Below are positions 19,271 through 27,946 of a DNA stretch of 64,000 bases, piece by piece. Below the pieces are notes generated by a model. The model made no database searches. It had not been told where the DNA came from and was given only the letters and a program-made list of their open reading frames with translations. Position numbers and translations under genes: made by a program. Source of the stretch: Symbiodinium natans (taxonomy: Eukaryota > Sar > Dinophyceae > Suessiales > Symbiodiniaceae); contig CAJNDS010002457.1 of NCBI GenBank assembly GCA_905221605.1, positions 451,501 through 515,500 of the forward strand. Direction: 5' to 3'. The stretch's first letter is position 1. Each line of letters opens with the position of its first letter.

Positions 19271-20474
19271 ATGCAATGTAATTACGGAGCAGGTTTTCTG
19301 CGCACACGGGGGCAGCCAGCAGCTCGCTCGCAAGCCAGCTGCCCACTTCGTCCTTTGCTCCTGCTTGGATGCCTTTGCATACTCCTGGGCGTGACTTGGG
19401 CATTCAGCCTGGCTGCGCCCCTGAAACCAGGTCAGGAGGCTGAGGCCTTCAACGCCCTCATGTCTGCTGCGAGGCAGTTGGAGCTTGACTTTGAAGGGGC
19501 AACTTCGAACAGCTCCGCGGGCAGTGAGTTTCTTAGTGGCTGAAGGAGTACACTTGAGACTTGCTGGGATACAATACTCCCCTATAGAACTGAAAGTGTG
19601 CGCTTTTTTTTGAGGGGGGGGACACCCTAAACCCTAAACCCTAACCCCTAAACCCTAAACCCTAAACCCTAAGCCGCTTATGAACTCAGCAAATAAGGTT
19701 TGACTACGAGGGCGCTTTTGAGGAGGGGCTCGGGCACGTCTCCTCGGCTTGGTCCTCCGCAGTGGAGGGGCGAGACCCTTTGGTAGCCAAGTGGGGTGAC
19801 GGTTTGCTCTTTTTGGGGGCAAAGTAACCAACCTAAACCCTGAACCCTAAACCTTAAACCCTAAACCCTAAACCCCCAAGAAATTTACCCTCATGAAAAA
19901 GAGTAGTTGCTGGGCTACCAAGGACCTGCGAGAGGTGAGTATAGGGGTCGAGGCTGACTGGATCAAAGCTGCCTGCGGCTCATTGATTCTGACCCTCCTG
20001 ATCGACTTCGAACCTTGGTAGCCCAGTGGTACCCTTTACCCTTTTTTTTTTTGGTTCTGGGTTCCCTTGGTGCCCTTATGAAAACATGGTTACTGGGCTA
20101 CGAAGGAAAAAGGCCCCCCGATTCAGCTGGAGTTCCGGCTCTTTGGCGGAAGCTCGTGGGACAAGAGCTTTCCAGGCGAGTCCACTTTCTGGGAAGTTGC
20201 GGAAGAGCAGCTGAGTCTGGGTCCCGATGGTTGGAGCCAGGCTGCTAGCCTGCTTCCCTTCGAGGAAGAGCCAGCCGAGCAGGAGGAGGGGGAGGAGGGG
20301 GACGACGGAGCATTCCCTCCCTACCCGGACATTTACCCTGCCGTGGTGGCGAGGTTTTTCGCCGAGCATCTCAACTTCACAAGGCTGGCGGGCCTGCGGT
20401 GCGCCGGAAGATGTGAGGAAGTCCCTGGAGAAAGTCTTTGCAAGCCTGGCTATTTCAGGTTTACCACCGCGTAG
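19271..20474 (+). CDS. Secreted or anchored acidic protein, duplicate copy A (interrupted)
   Basis: Exon 1 (from ATG 19271) has a signal-anchor LLLLGCLCILLGVTWAFSLA. Exon 2 (19699-19779) reads FDYEGAFEEGLGHVSSAWSS. Exon 3 (19922-20474) has ADWIKAACGSLILTLLIDFE, then FWEVAEEQLSLGPDGW, an acidic cluster, YPDIYPAVVARFFAEHLN, Cys pairs and TAG 20472-20474. Family J lies between exons 1 and 2, family B between 2 and 3, and a second family B copy interrupts exon 3 at 20013-20111. That last element has an in-frame TAG, so the gene works only if it is spliced out. The start differs from copy B because of an indel near the ATG. Unknown family; the paralogue shares every exon. Confidence 0.6.
19532..19697. 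mobile_element. Family J element with nested telomere array
   Basis: Ends CTTAGTGGCTGA and CAGCAAATAAG plus internal GTACACTTGAGAC..GAAAGTGTGCGC define family J (other copies 21604-21709, 29907-30010, 45236-45333). A CCCTAAA array at 19622-19675 is inside and is missing from copy B. Confidence 0.75.
19780..19921. mobile_element. Family B element with nested telomere array
   Basis: Terminal inverted repeat TTGGTAGCC and GGCTACCAA. A CCCTAAA array (19833-19877) interrupts it; the equivalent copy B element (21795-21910) lacks the array. It lies between exons 2 and 3. Confidence 0.75.
20014..20105. mobile_element. Family B element inserted in exon 3 of copy A
   Basis: CTTGGTAGCCCAGTGGTACC at the left and GGTTACTGGGCTACGAAG at the right. 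Copy B has uninterrupted coding sequence at the matching point (GACTTCGAAACAGGTCCCCC at 21991-22010), so this is a lineage-specific insertion. Confidence 0.85.
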
Positions 20475-20811
20475 CGGCAAGCAAGAGGGCGTACCCTATG
20501 CCAGCTGCTCGTGTTGGAGTTCGGGAAACCCAAATTGTGTTTTGAATCTCGGCGTTCGGGGGGTTTTTAAAAAAGAGGGGGTGGCAATGAACTGGGTCTG
20601 GGGGTCTGAGGTAGCAGCTTCTGCGCCATTGAAGTCTTAAGCAATCTGCCGTAAGATTTTGGATTCCAAGCACGGACCCCCCTCATATAGGTCTTTTTGG
20701 ACATATTAGCCTCGATCCGTCTCCCAATGGAAAAGTAGTCTTGGACCGGGATCCCCGAGCCCGCCGAAGATTATGATCCCCACCCCATCTTTACATGTGA
20801 GGTGAACATCA

Positions 20812-20865
20812 GGGTTTAGGGTTTAGGGTCCGATGTCAAAGAGGGTTTAGGGTTTAGGGTTTCGG
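20812..20865. repeat. TTTAGGG array at the start of copy B
   Basis: Two short TTTAGGG blocks around a unique 15-nt spacer, matching the array upstream of copy A at 18835-18870. Confidence 0.8.
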
Positions 20866-21083
20866 GGGCCCCCTTACTATGCTGACTATTATAAGCTAAG
20901 ATCTGACCCTTACAGCTTCTAACCCAACTTCGGGCCCTTACAACTCTACTTGCAACTAGGGCGGCCCTTCTTGTAGGGCTTCTTGCAGTGCGAGGCATTT
21001 GTCCATGCATCTAGCAGGCGATATGGCTCCTTCTCTAAAGCATCGCCATGGCGCCCGCCACACCTGAACCCTAGAAGCCCCAA

Positions 21084-21106
21084 ACCGTAGCCAAATTTGG
21101 CTCAAG
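21084..21106 (+). other. Dinoflagellate spliced-leader relic (copy B)
   Basis: The 22-nt dinoflagellate spliced leader begins with CCGTAGCC and ends with GGCTCAAG. Here both blocks are exact and separated by AAATTT instead of ATTTT. It lies in the inferred 5' leader of copy B. In dinoflagellates such relics mark genes re-inserted from processed mRNA. Confidence 0.75.
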
Positions 21107-21159
21107 CAATGCTCAGAGCCGATGCTCAGCTTCATGGGTTTGCTGTCCGAGCCTGCCGG

Positions 21160-21245
21160 TTTAGGGGTTTAGGGTTTAGGGTTACGGTTTAGGGTTTTGG
21201 GTTTAGGTTATAGGGTTTAGGGTTTAGGGTTTAGGGTTTAGGGTG
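21160..21245. repeat. TTTAGGG array
   Basis: About 12 units with variants, at the same place as the array at 19113-19190 in copy A. Confidence 0.9.
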
Positions 21246-21339
21246 TGCACAATGCGCACACCACTCGTCAAAGCAGCAAACGAAGCAACACTCACATGTG
21301 CATCGGCAGGGTTTGGAGGTAGTCGTCCCGTCACGCTTC

Positions 21340-22374
21340 ATGGCAGATGCAATGTACGGAGCAGGCTTTCTGCGCACTCGGAGGCAGCGAGCGGCTTGCT
21401 TGCAAGCCAGCTGCCCACTTCGTCCTTTCCTCCTGCTTGGATGCCTTGGCATACTCCTGGGCGTGACTTGGGCATTCAGCCTGGCTCCGCCCTTTAAAGC
21501 GGGTCAGGAGGCCAAGGCCATTCAAGCCCTGATGTCTGCTGCGAGGCAGTTGGAGCTTGGCTTTGAAGGGGTGACTATGAACAGCACCGCCGTCTGTGAG
21601 TTTCTTAGTGGCTGAAGAAGTACACATAGTACACTTGAGACTTTCTGGGATACTAGTGTACGCTTTGTTTTTTTTTTGGGGGGGGGAGCTTATGAACTCA
21701 GCAAATAAGCTTTGACTACGGCGACGTTGATTTCGAGGAGGGGCTGGGGCATGTCTCCTCGGCTTGGTCTTCCGCAGTGGAAGGGCGAGACCCTTGGTAG
21801 CCCAGGAGGGTGCCCGTTTGCCCTTTTTTGTGGGTTCTATAGGTTCTCTTACAAATTAGCCAACCCAGAAAAGGGCGCCCTTGATATGACATGGTTACTG
21901 GGCCACCAAGGGCCTGCGAGAGGTGAGCATAGGGGTCGAGGCTGACTGGATCAAAGCTGCCTGTGGCTCATTGATTCTGACCTTCCTGATCGACTTCGAA
22001 ACAGGTCCCCCTATTCAGCTGGAGTTCCAGCTCTTTGGCGGAAGCTGGTTGGACAAGAGCTTTCCAGGCGAGTCCGCTTTCTGGGAAGTTGCGGAAGAGC
22101 AGCTGAGTCTGGGTCCCGATGGTTGGAGCCAGGCTGCCCGCCTGCTTCCCTTTGAGGAAGAGCCAGCGGAGGAGGGGGAGGAGAAGGAGGAGGACGACGA
22201 CGATGAAGCATACCCTCCCTACCCAGGCATTTACCCCGCTGTGGTGGCGAGGTTTTTCGCCGAGCATCTCAACGTCACAAGGCTGGCGGGTATGCGGTAT
22301 GCCGGAAGATGCGAGGATTGCACTGGAGGGAGTCTTTGTAAGCCTGGTGATTTCAGGTTTACAACTAAACCCTA
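21340..22374 (+). CDS. Secreted or anchored acidic protein, duplicate copy B
   Basis: Exon 1 starts at ATG 21340 (MADAMYGAGFLRTRRQ) and carries the hydrophobic segment FLLLGCLGILLGVTWAFSLA, a signal peptide or anchor. Exon 2 (21711-21794) reads FDYGDVDFEEGLGHVSSAWS. Exon 3 (21911-22374) has ADWIKAACGSLILTFLIDFE, FWEVAEEQLSLGPDGW, a Glu/Asp-rich run (about 22160-22210), YPGIYPAVVARFFAEHLN and CEDCTGGSLC. Substitutions against copy A are often synonymous, so the frame is under constraint. A 13-bp CCCTAAA-type insertion (22365-22377) overlaps the stop and changes the last residues. Family J and B elements occupy both introns with frame-compatible but non-GT boundaries. Function unknown. Confidence 0.65.
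21604..21709. mobile_element. Family J element (intron position, copy B)
   Basis: CTTAGTGGCTGAAGAAGTAC to GAACTCAGCAAATAAG. The flanking frames are joined without loss if the whole element is removed (boundaries such as TAG..AAG or CTT..AGC preserve phase; a GT-AG pair does not). Confidence 0.75.
21795..21910. mobile_element. Family B element (intron position, copy B)
   Basis: TTGGTAGCCCAGGAGGGTGC to GGTTACTGGGCCACCAAG, between conserved coding segments. Other copies: 36806-36916 and 60422-60536, with partial copies at 28394-28450 and 55955-56004. Confidence 0.8.
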
Positions 22375-22631
22375 AACCCGTAGCGGCGAGCAAAAGAGCG
22401 GACCCTCGCCGACTTCTCTTGAAGTTCGGAAAGAGCCGTGGTGGGAACCCTGCTTGGGGTATCGGTATCCGCTGTGGCCCAGAGGTTCAGGGTTTAGCGT
22501 TTAGGATGTAGGGTTGAGGGTTTAGGGCTACCCTGGCAGCAAGGAGTCCAGTTGCAAAGGGTGTTTAGGGTTGATTCAGGGCTTCGGATGCAGCACTCGG
22601 CAACCACAACGCACCCCAGTTCCACTCTGTC

Positions 22632-22783
22632 TACGGGTAGTTTCATGGGCCCTTAGTATGGCCGGTTGCCTCCCTTACAGGGTTCTGAAGTATGGGCCCT
22701 CAATTTGTGCAGGGTATATAAGGGGTATATAAGGGGCCCCCTTTTAAGGGCCTATACAAACGGACCATGTAACTACCCTTAGA
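22632..22783. mobile_element. MITE-like element, family H
   Basis: Outer ends GGGTAGTTTCATGGGCCC and AACTACCC are partly inverted; interior GGGTATATAAGGGGTATATAAGG is duplicated. It directly precedes an acceptor ACAG at 22784-22787. Confidence 0.55.
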
Positions 22784-22787
22784 ACAG

Positions 22788-22875
22788 AGCCAAGGAGGAG
22801 GGCCTGTGCCCTGGCGTCGATCTGGAAGCTCCTTTGAATTCCCTGCAAGAGGAACATCAAGCCTTCCAGAATCAG
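22788..22875 (+). CDS. Exon fragment, unknown protein
   Basis: Acceptor AGAACAG, then AKEEGLCPGVDLEAPLNSLQ and EEHQAFQNQ, ending at a GGTTTAGG boundary. Acidic and helix-prone. It may join the next island in phase. Confidence 0.45.
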
Positions 22876-22918
22876 GGTTTAGGATTTGGGTTTAGGGTTT
22901 AGGGATTAGGAAACTAAG

Positions 22919-23023
22919 GGGGACATCCCGGAGGCTTCAATCTTAGTTGGCGGGGAGGACTGGGTCCGAGGGAGCTTTACCCAAAGCCAAACAAGGCCCA
23001 CCGAAGCGCAGACCACTGTTCGG
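22919..23023 (+). CDS. Exon fragment, unknown protein
   Basis: Acceptor AAACTAAG (22911-22918), then DIPEASILVGGEDWVRGSFT and SQTRPTEAQTTV, ending at donor CGG|GTTTAGGG (23024), where the donor GT belongs to the telomere repeat. Phase is compatible with the exon ending at 22875. Function unknown. Confidence 0.5.
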
Positions 23024-23086
23024 GTTTAGGGTTTAGGGTTTAGGGTTTAGGGTTTGGGGTTTAGGGTTTAGGGTTTAGGGTTTAGC
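23024..23086. repeat. TTTAGGG array at a donor
   Basis: About nine units beginning at the donor GT of the preceding exon. Confidence 0.9.
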
Positions 23087-23524
23087 AAGTCCGGCCTTCA
23101 GCTAATGCAGCCAGGGGCTCCCATCTGGCTAGTCCCCCATGCCAGTTGCGAACAGGGTTGAGGGTTTAGGGCAAAGAGTGTTTAGGGTTTAGGGTTGGAT
23201 TCCGGCAGATCGACATGCAAAGCATTGATGCCGGGAACTTAAGATTCACTTAAGATTGCCTAGGCTAAGGGGTTTCAGACCAGACCTGAGCATGGCACGG
23301 GAGAGGCTCTGTGAAACGTTGTGGTCCTTTTTTTTGGGGTTCCTATTGCAGTACAGAGCTTCCACTCAGGGAACCCGGCATGAGGGTTTTGGGGTTTAGG
23401 GTTCAGGGCGTTTAGGGTTTAGGGCTCAGGGTTTACTCTAAACCCTAAACCCCAAACCTAGCATTTAGGACACTTGTTTATAGAAGCTAAGAGATCCCAA
23501 AAGGAGCCCAGGGCTTCGTCCCAG

Positions 23525-23582
23525 GTGCCTAGCCGAGGAGCTCTGGGATGGACATGTCCCTGAGCAGTTCCAGGCGGGCTCC
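23525..23582 (+). CDS. Exon fragment, unknown protein
   Basis: Acceptor GTCCCAG (23518-23524), frame CLAEELWDGHVPEQFQAGS, donor TCC|GTTTAGGG. A short TTTAGGG block meeting a CCCTAAA block (23583-23632) follows. Confidence 0.45.
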
Positions 23583-23661
23583 GTTTAGGGTTTGGGGTTT
23601 CGGGTTTAGGGCCCTAAACCCTAAACCTACACCCCAGCGCGAAGTGTACTCCTTATTTCAG

Positions 23662-23773
23662 TACATGGACCCTTCCAGCTGGGCTTGGTGCGAAGGTGGA
23701 CGAGTCCATGCACGACGCTTTGGAAGATGAGTGGGAGCGCCTCAGTTTGAGGAATTTGGGCTCGTGGCTTCAG
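23662..23773 (+). CDS. Exon fragment, helical, unknown protein
   Basis: Acceptor CCTTATTTCAG (23651-23661). The best frame reads LGAKVDESMHDALEDEWERL then SLRNLGSWLQ, ending near CAG|GGTTTAAC. Its phase does not match the exon ending at 23582, so another exon or a different frame may be used. Confidence 0.4.
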
Positions 23774-24007
23774 GGTTTAACTTATAACCCTGTGGGTGCC
23801 ACCTGCAATACATGCCTGTAGGGAGACGCCACCTTACTATGCAAACTGTAGCTCAGTGATTCGACTTGTAGCCTTGTTTAGGGTTAAGGGTTTAGGGTGT
23901 AGCTCATAACTCTACTTGTGACGCGGGACGGGGGCCAGTTTGTAAGGAACCTTTGTCCGACATGGGCACAATCAGGTGGGGATCAGGCCCGGCGATACGC
24001 AAAGTCC

Positions 24008-24295
24008 ATTGCAAAAGTGCAGTAGAAAAGCCCTAAGCCCTAAGCCCTAAGCCCTAAGCCCTAAGCCCTAAGCCCTAAGCCCTAAAGCCCTAAGCCCTAA
24101 GCCCTAAGCCCTAAGCCCTAAGCCTAAGCCCTAAGCCCTAAGCCCTAAGCCCTAAGCCCTAAACCCTAAAGCCCTAATCCCTAACCCTAAGCCCTAAGCC
24201 CTAAGCCCTAATCCCTAAGCCCTAAGCCCTAAGCCCTAAGCCCTAAGCCCCAAACCCTAACCCTAAACCCTAAACCCTAAACCCTAAACCCTCCC
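24008..24295. repeat. Long variant array CCCTAAG
   Basis: About 35 units, mostly CCCTAAG rather than CCCTAAA, switching to CCCTAAA at 24248-24290. The largest single-variant block in the window. Confidence 0.95.
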
Positions 24296-24557
24296 GTTCG
24301 TGAGGCACGAGTGGCAGGAGGAAGCCGGTGAGGGTGTGGAGGACAGGGGGGGGGGGGAGCACCCAACGGAGGGTTTCGGGCAGTGGGGGTTTAGGGTTTA
24401 TTCAAAAGGGTTAGGGTTTAGGGTTTAGGGTTTAGGGTTTAGGGTTTAGGGTTTAGGGTCTAGAGGGTCATTGTTCTAGCATTCATAGTCATTAGGAGGT
24501 TCCAGGCTCAGAAAAAAACCCACCCGCCCAAAGAATCCCATAACATCAAGAAAACAA

Positions 24558-24940
24558 AAGGTTTCCATTGTTCGGGCGATTCCGGCCAATCTGACCCCAA
24601 TGTTCGGGCGATTTCGGCCAGGCCGAAAAGTCACGAACATTGGGGCCCCCAATGTTCGGGCGATTTCGGCCAGGCCGAAAAGCCACGAACACTAATCCCG
24701 CAATGTTCGGGCGATTCCAGCCAATCTACCCCAATGTTCGGGCGATTTCGGCCTGGCCGAAAAATCACGAACATTGGGGTCAGATTGGCCGGAATCGCCC
24801 GAACATTGGGGCCAGATTGGCCGAAATCGCCCGAACATTGGGGTCAGATTGGCCGGAATCGCCCGAAAATTGGGGCCAGATTGGCCGAAATCGCCCGAAC
24901 ATTGGGGGGCAGTTTGGCCGAAATCGCCGGAAGGTTGAAA
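24558..24940. repeat. Palindromic satellite (CCAATGTTCGGGCGATT units)
   Basis: About eight units of 45-55 bp built from CCAATGTTCGGGCGATT(T/C)C, GGCCAATCTGACCC and GGCCAGGCCGAAAAG. The first four run in one orientation and the later ones in the opposite, so the block can fold into a long hairpin. Open frames across it are repeat-encoded. Confidence 0.85.
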
Positions 24941-25118
24941 TAAATAAAGAAATAGACAATAAATATATATATATATATATATATATGTGATAGAAAGAGG
25001 GTTTATGGTTTAGGGTTTAGGGTTTCAATGAGAGAGCCCTGGCGCAACAGAGTTTCTGCTTGCAAGGCGGGATAGAAGAGACCCCGAGAACTCCCCCGGA
25101 AAAGCCCACAAAAACCTG

Positions 25119-25279
25119 ATGCGACAACGAGCAGAGGACTTCGGTGCGGCAGGCTATGAGCTGATGTACGAAGGCGGCGAGGCGGGAAAGGGTGGAGCCT
25201 TTGTAGTTCGCTGTGCATGTGGCAAGTCGAGCGCTGACAATGACGCTGCCCGACAAACAGTTTTCATCACGGATGTACG

Positions 25280-25315
<36 letters not shown>

Positions 25316-25439
25316 ATACATATATTGTACATCATTTTCACAGAGCTTCAACCCAGTTAATTACCAGTGTCGGTTTGCTGCCAACGCAGGGGAACTTCCC
25401 AGAGGGCAAACGACGACACACATTTGCCAGCCGTGTTGA
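25119..25439 (+). CDS. Two-exon small Cys-containing protein
   Basis: Exon 1 starts at ATG 25119 and reads MRQRAEDFGAAGYELMYEGG then FVVRCACGKSS, to 25274. The donor GTACGT (25275) opens a 69-nt intron of (AT)n ending CACAG (25343). Exon 2 reads SFNPVNYQCRFAANAGELPR and ends HICQPC at TGA 25437-25439. The intron is GT-AG and a multiple of three. About 83 residues with six Cys in C-x-C and C-x-x-C spacing, perhaps metal-binding. The start may be internal if an upstream exon exists. No family recognised. Confidence 0.6.
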
Positions 25440-25740
25440 GCAAACCCGTTTTCAGCAAGCTTTGCAAGCCTAAACCCTTAACCCTAAACCCTAAGGGGCA
25501 GCAATGTGTAAGAAGAGGAGGACTTAACTAGGGGGGTAACCACACTTTGCATGGAATAACAGGCATGCTGCCGGTGTTTGCCTCCTGCTTCGGACGACTG
25601 GGGGTTTCGATTTTCTGAACTGGTTCCTCTGAAGGTTTAGGATTTAGGGTGTGAGGGTTTAGGGTTTAGGGGTTAGGGCCTCTAAGCCTTTGTTCGACTG
25701 GCAAGCCCCTCGGCGCACTACTGTCTACTGATTTCCGCAG

Positions 25741-25826
25741 CGACTTTCAGACTCGGGCGCGCCCGGCTCGCCGGATGCGCGGAATCCCCCGCCCTCAAGC
25801 CCTGACAAAGAAGAAGAAGAATAGCA

Positions 25827-25857
<31 letters not shown>

Positions 25858-25889
25858 GCGAGCGAGCGAGAGAGGGTCAAGTGCCGAAA

Positions 25890-25933
<44 letters not shown>

Positions 25934-26323
25934 CAGAGAAAGAGAGAAAAAGAGAGACAGAGAGAGAGAAAGAGATAAGGGAAAGAGAGAACAAGAGAGA
26001 GAGAGAGAGAGTGGCACGTTCGTACTTGATCAGCCCTAGTGTCCATATACTTTCCGGGTTGCAGGAGCCCGAGCCAGACGAAGACATCGCTGAGGCTCGT
26101 GACCCACTTGTATAACTAGGTAGGCCCTTGGGACATTTTTCGTCTTCTCTTATTGGATTTAAGAGGATCCTATACATTTTTCAGAAAGTTTTCAGGGCCA
26201 TCCTAGATAAGTCATTTGATCAGCTGTGTGGGGTGTGAGTCTGGTATCTACGCCCGTGGTCCACACAAGACGCTGGTGCCATGCAACGTGGCTCGCGACA
26301 CGTTTGTGAAACAGGCGGTGTAG
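25741..26323 (+). CDS. Multi-exon fragment with (GA)n and family I introns
   Basis: An island follows acceptor TTTCCGCAG (25732-25740) with Pro/Ser-rich content (SGAPGSPDARNPPPSSPD in one frame). After a (GA)n tract, acceptor GGGTTGCAG (26056-26064) opens a second island to about 26115. After a family I element the last island reads CVGCESGIYARGPHKTLVPC then NVARDTFVKQAV to TAG 26321-26323. The last exon is convincing; the joins are not resolved because GT-AG use would leave a stop at the family I junction. Confidence 0.4.
25826..26012. repeat. (GA)n microsatellite
   Basis: AGAGAG runs broken by GAAAGA and GCGAGCGA units; open frames across it on both strands encode Arg-Glu or Ser-Leu repeats and are artefacts. 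Confidence 0.95.
26116..26206. mobile_element. MITE-like element, family I
   Basis: Begins CTAGGTAGGCCCTTGGGACA and ends GGGCCATCCTAG, with CTAG at both edges. Other copies: 30388-30547 and 51749-51873. Located between coding islands. Confidence 0.75.
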
Positions 26324-26585
26324 GGCAAAGTGGAGCCCACAGGTGTACTTGTGCAGGCCCCCTAAACCCTGAAGCCTTCCCTGCAGAGTAGCCGCAAGGT
26401 CAGCCAGGCGGGTGGCAAAAAAGCCCCTGAACCCTAGGCCCTAGTTAAACCCTAAACCCTAAACCCTAAACCCTAAACCCAGGCAGCCTGTGCGCAAGAA
26501 GGGCGGGTAGTTACTTCGGAAGCGCGTTTAACACCTGGACTCTTGACCCCCTGATTGTGGGTCCTGTTTTGGCTTGCCACATGAA

Positions 26586-26700
26586 ATGACCTAGTATATA
26601 GTAGAGTAGGTAACCTTTAACCTTTCTGGGGTAGCATAATCCCCTTATAATCCCAAAGGTTAACCTTTAATTCCCCCAGGTTACTGGACAACTAAGACGA
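26586..26700. mobile_element. MITE-like element, family G
   Basis: Shares CTTTAACCTTTCTGGGGTA and TAATCCCAAAGGTTAACC with 12484-12605; the AACCTTT..AAAGGTT motifs are inverted within it. Confidence 0.6.
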
Positions 26701-26862
26701 GGTACCAGCCCAAAAAGGACGGCTATAGGTAGGGTCGCTCAAACTCCACTATCATGAGGTCTGGCAAGATCCGGACTTCTCGGCGACTGCAACTGGGCTC
26801 TTGCTATGGATTGTGAACAGAAGTTCCCGCCAGAGGGTTTCTGAAGTGCTCTGATTCTGCTT

Positions 26863-26917
26863 AAACCCTAAACCCTAAACCCTAAACCCTAAACCCTAAA
26901 CCCTAAACCCTAAACCC
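26863..26917. repeat. CCCTAAA array
   Basis: Eight perfect units, 6 nt before the next open island. Confidence 0.9.
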
Positions 26918-26922
26918 ATGGA

Positions 26923-27007
26923 GCCCTGGAAGCCCAGGCAAAGTCTGTTGGAAGCGCAGAGGGGTGGGACGACTGGCAGCGCGTGTCCCAGATGCACCCG
27001 CAGGCAG
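26923..27007 (+). CDS. Possible exon fragment
   Basis: The frame reads ALEAQAKSVGSAEGWDDWQR then VSQMHPQA, bracketed by a CCCTAAA array upstream and a TTTAGGG-type array from 27008. No obvious AG acceptor beyond the array edge. Composition is protein-like. Confidence 0.4.
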
Positions 27008-27196
27008 GGTTCAGGGTTCAGGGTTTAGGGTTTAGGGTTTTGGGTTTTGGGTTTTGGGTCAGGGTTTAGGGTTTAAGGTTTAGGGTTTAGGGTTTGGCCT
27101 CGGTGCGAGGTTGAAGGAGTTAGCCCTAAGGGAGCCCCGGAGCCCGAGACTGCAACATCCCAGCTTGAGGAGTTTAGAAGAAACATAGCGCTTCTT

Positions 27197-27310
27197 TAGT
27201 ATTTGCTGAAGAACCCCACGAAAAAGTTGAAAAGAACTATAATAAATCCTCTTTTGCCCTTGCAAGCAAGATGTTTTTTGGCAGGGGGAGTTCTTAAGCA
27301 AAAAACTACT
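27197..27310. mobile_element. MITE-like element, family C
   Basis: Left end TAGTATTTGCTGAAGAACCCC mirrors right end GAGTTCTTAAGCAAAAAACTA; the core has TTTTGCCCTTGCAAGCAAGA. Confidence 0.7.
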
Positions 27311-27384
27311 TCTGAAGGGAGGCTGGTGTGGTGTTGTCTACAGTGTCTGGAGTCCTGGAGGTGCAGATTTCGCCTGGTTTTCTC

Positions 27385-27472
27385 AGGGTTTAGGGTTTAG
27401 GGTTTAGGGTTTAGGGTTTAGGGTTTAGGGTTTAGGGTTTAGGGTTTAGGGTTTAGGGTTTAGGGTTTAGGG
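27385..27472. repeat. TTTAGGG array
   Basis: Twelve to thirteen perfect units, followed by a (GT)n microsatellite at 27486-27509. Confidence 0.95.
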
Positions 27473-27532
27473 TACTCGGACTCGGGTGTGTGTGTGTGTG
27501 TGTGTGTGTCTTGCACTTGTATAAAGGTTCTT

Positions 27533-27643
27533 CTACTACCATGTGATTAAGAACCCCAAAAGAAAAACAAAAAAGATAATCCCTATATTGCCCTTATAAG
27601 GAAGAATAGCTTTTGGTTTTGGGGGTTCGTAAGCAATTGGTAG
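27533..27643. mobile_element. MITE-like element, family C
   Basis: CTACTACCATGTGATTAAGAACCCC to GGGGGTTCGTAAGCAATTGGTAG with core AATCCCTATATTGCCCTTAT. Confidence 0.75.
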
Positions 27644-27769
27644 TCTAGAAACGAGCATTGGGCAGGCGCATCTCTTCTGCCGAGTCACCTCCGACGATGC
27701 CATCAGCATCTGCGTGGCAATTTAGTTGCCACGCGCGTTCTGGTCTTGGGTTTGGATTCAGCCTCTAAA

Positions 27770-27858
27770 CCCTAAACCCCCACCCCTAAACCCTAAACCC
27801 AAAACCCTAAAACCCTAAACCCTAAACCCTAAACCCTAAACCCTAAACCCTACACACC
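27770..27858. repeat. CCCTAAA array
   Basis: About 12 units with CCCAAAA and CCCTAAAA variants, upstream of acceptor CCTTACCAG. Confidence 0.9.
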
Positions 27859-27883
27859 CGACCCTACACCCTGCCCTTACCAG

Positions 27884-27946
27884 GCACCTTTTGGGACGGA
27901 CCCCCGCGTAGGTCCTGGGGCATGACGCAGCCTGTGCATATTCCAG
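27884..27946 (+). CDS. Exon fragment, unknown protein
   Basis: Acceptor GCCCTTACCAG (27873-27883), frame TFWDGPPRRSWGMTQPVHIP, donor CCAG|GTAG (27947). Array upstream, TTTAGGG within 30 nt downstream. Function unknown. Confidence 0.45.

Larger units (their letters stand above)
18867..22480. repeat. Tandem duplication of a gene locus (copies A and B)
   Basis: Copy A (about 18867-20490) and copy B (about 20865-22400) align from CGGGGGCCCCCTTACTATG through the last exon. Shared landmarks are the leader relic, signal-peptide exon, family J and B elements and the acidic C-terminal exon. Differences include silent codon changes, a 3-bp in-frame indel in the second exon, telomere arrays present in only one copy and an extra family B element in copy A. 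Confidence 0.85.

Noticed and set aside
24640-24990. Protein-coding reading of the 24.6-25.0 kb block
   Set aside because: The frame encodes the satellite unit itself and continues into an AT microsatellite.
25725-26177. 150-codon minus-strand open frame rich in Ser-Leu
   Set aside because: Translation of the (GA)n tract on the opposite strand.
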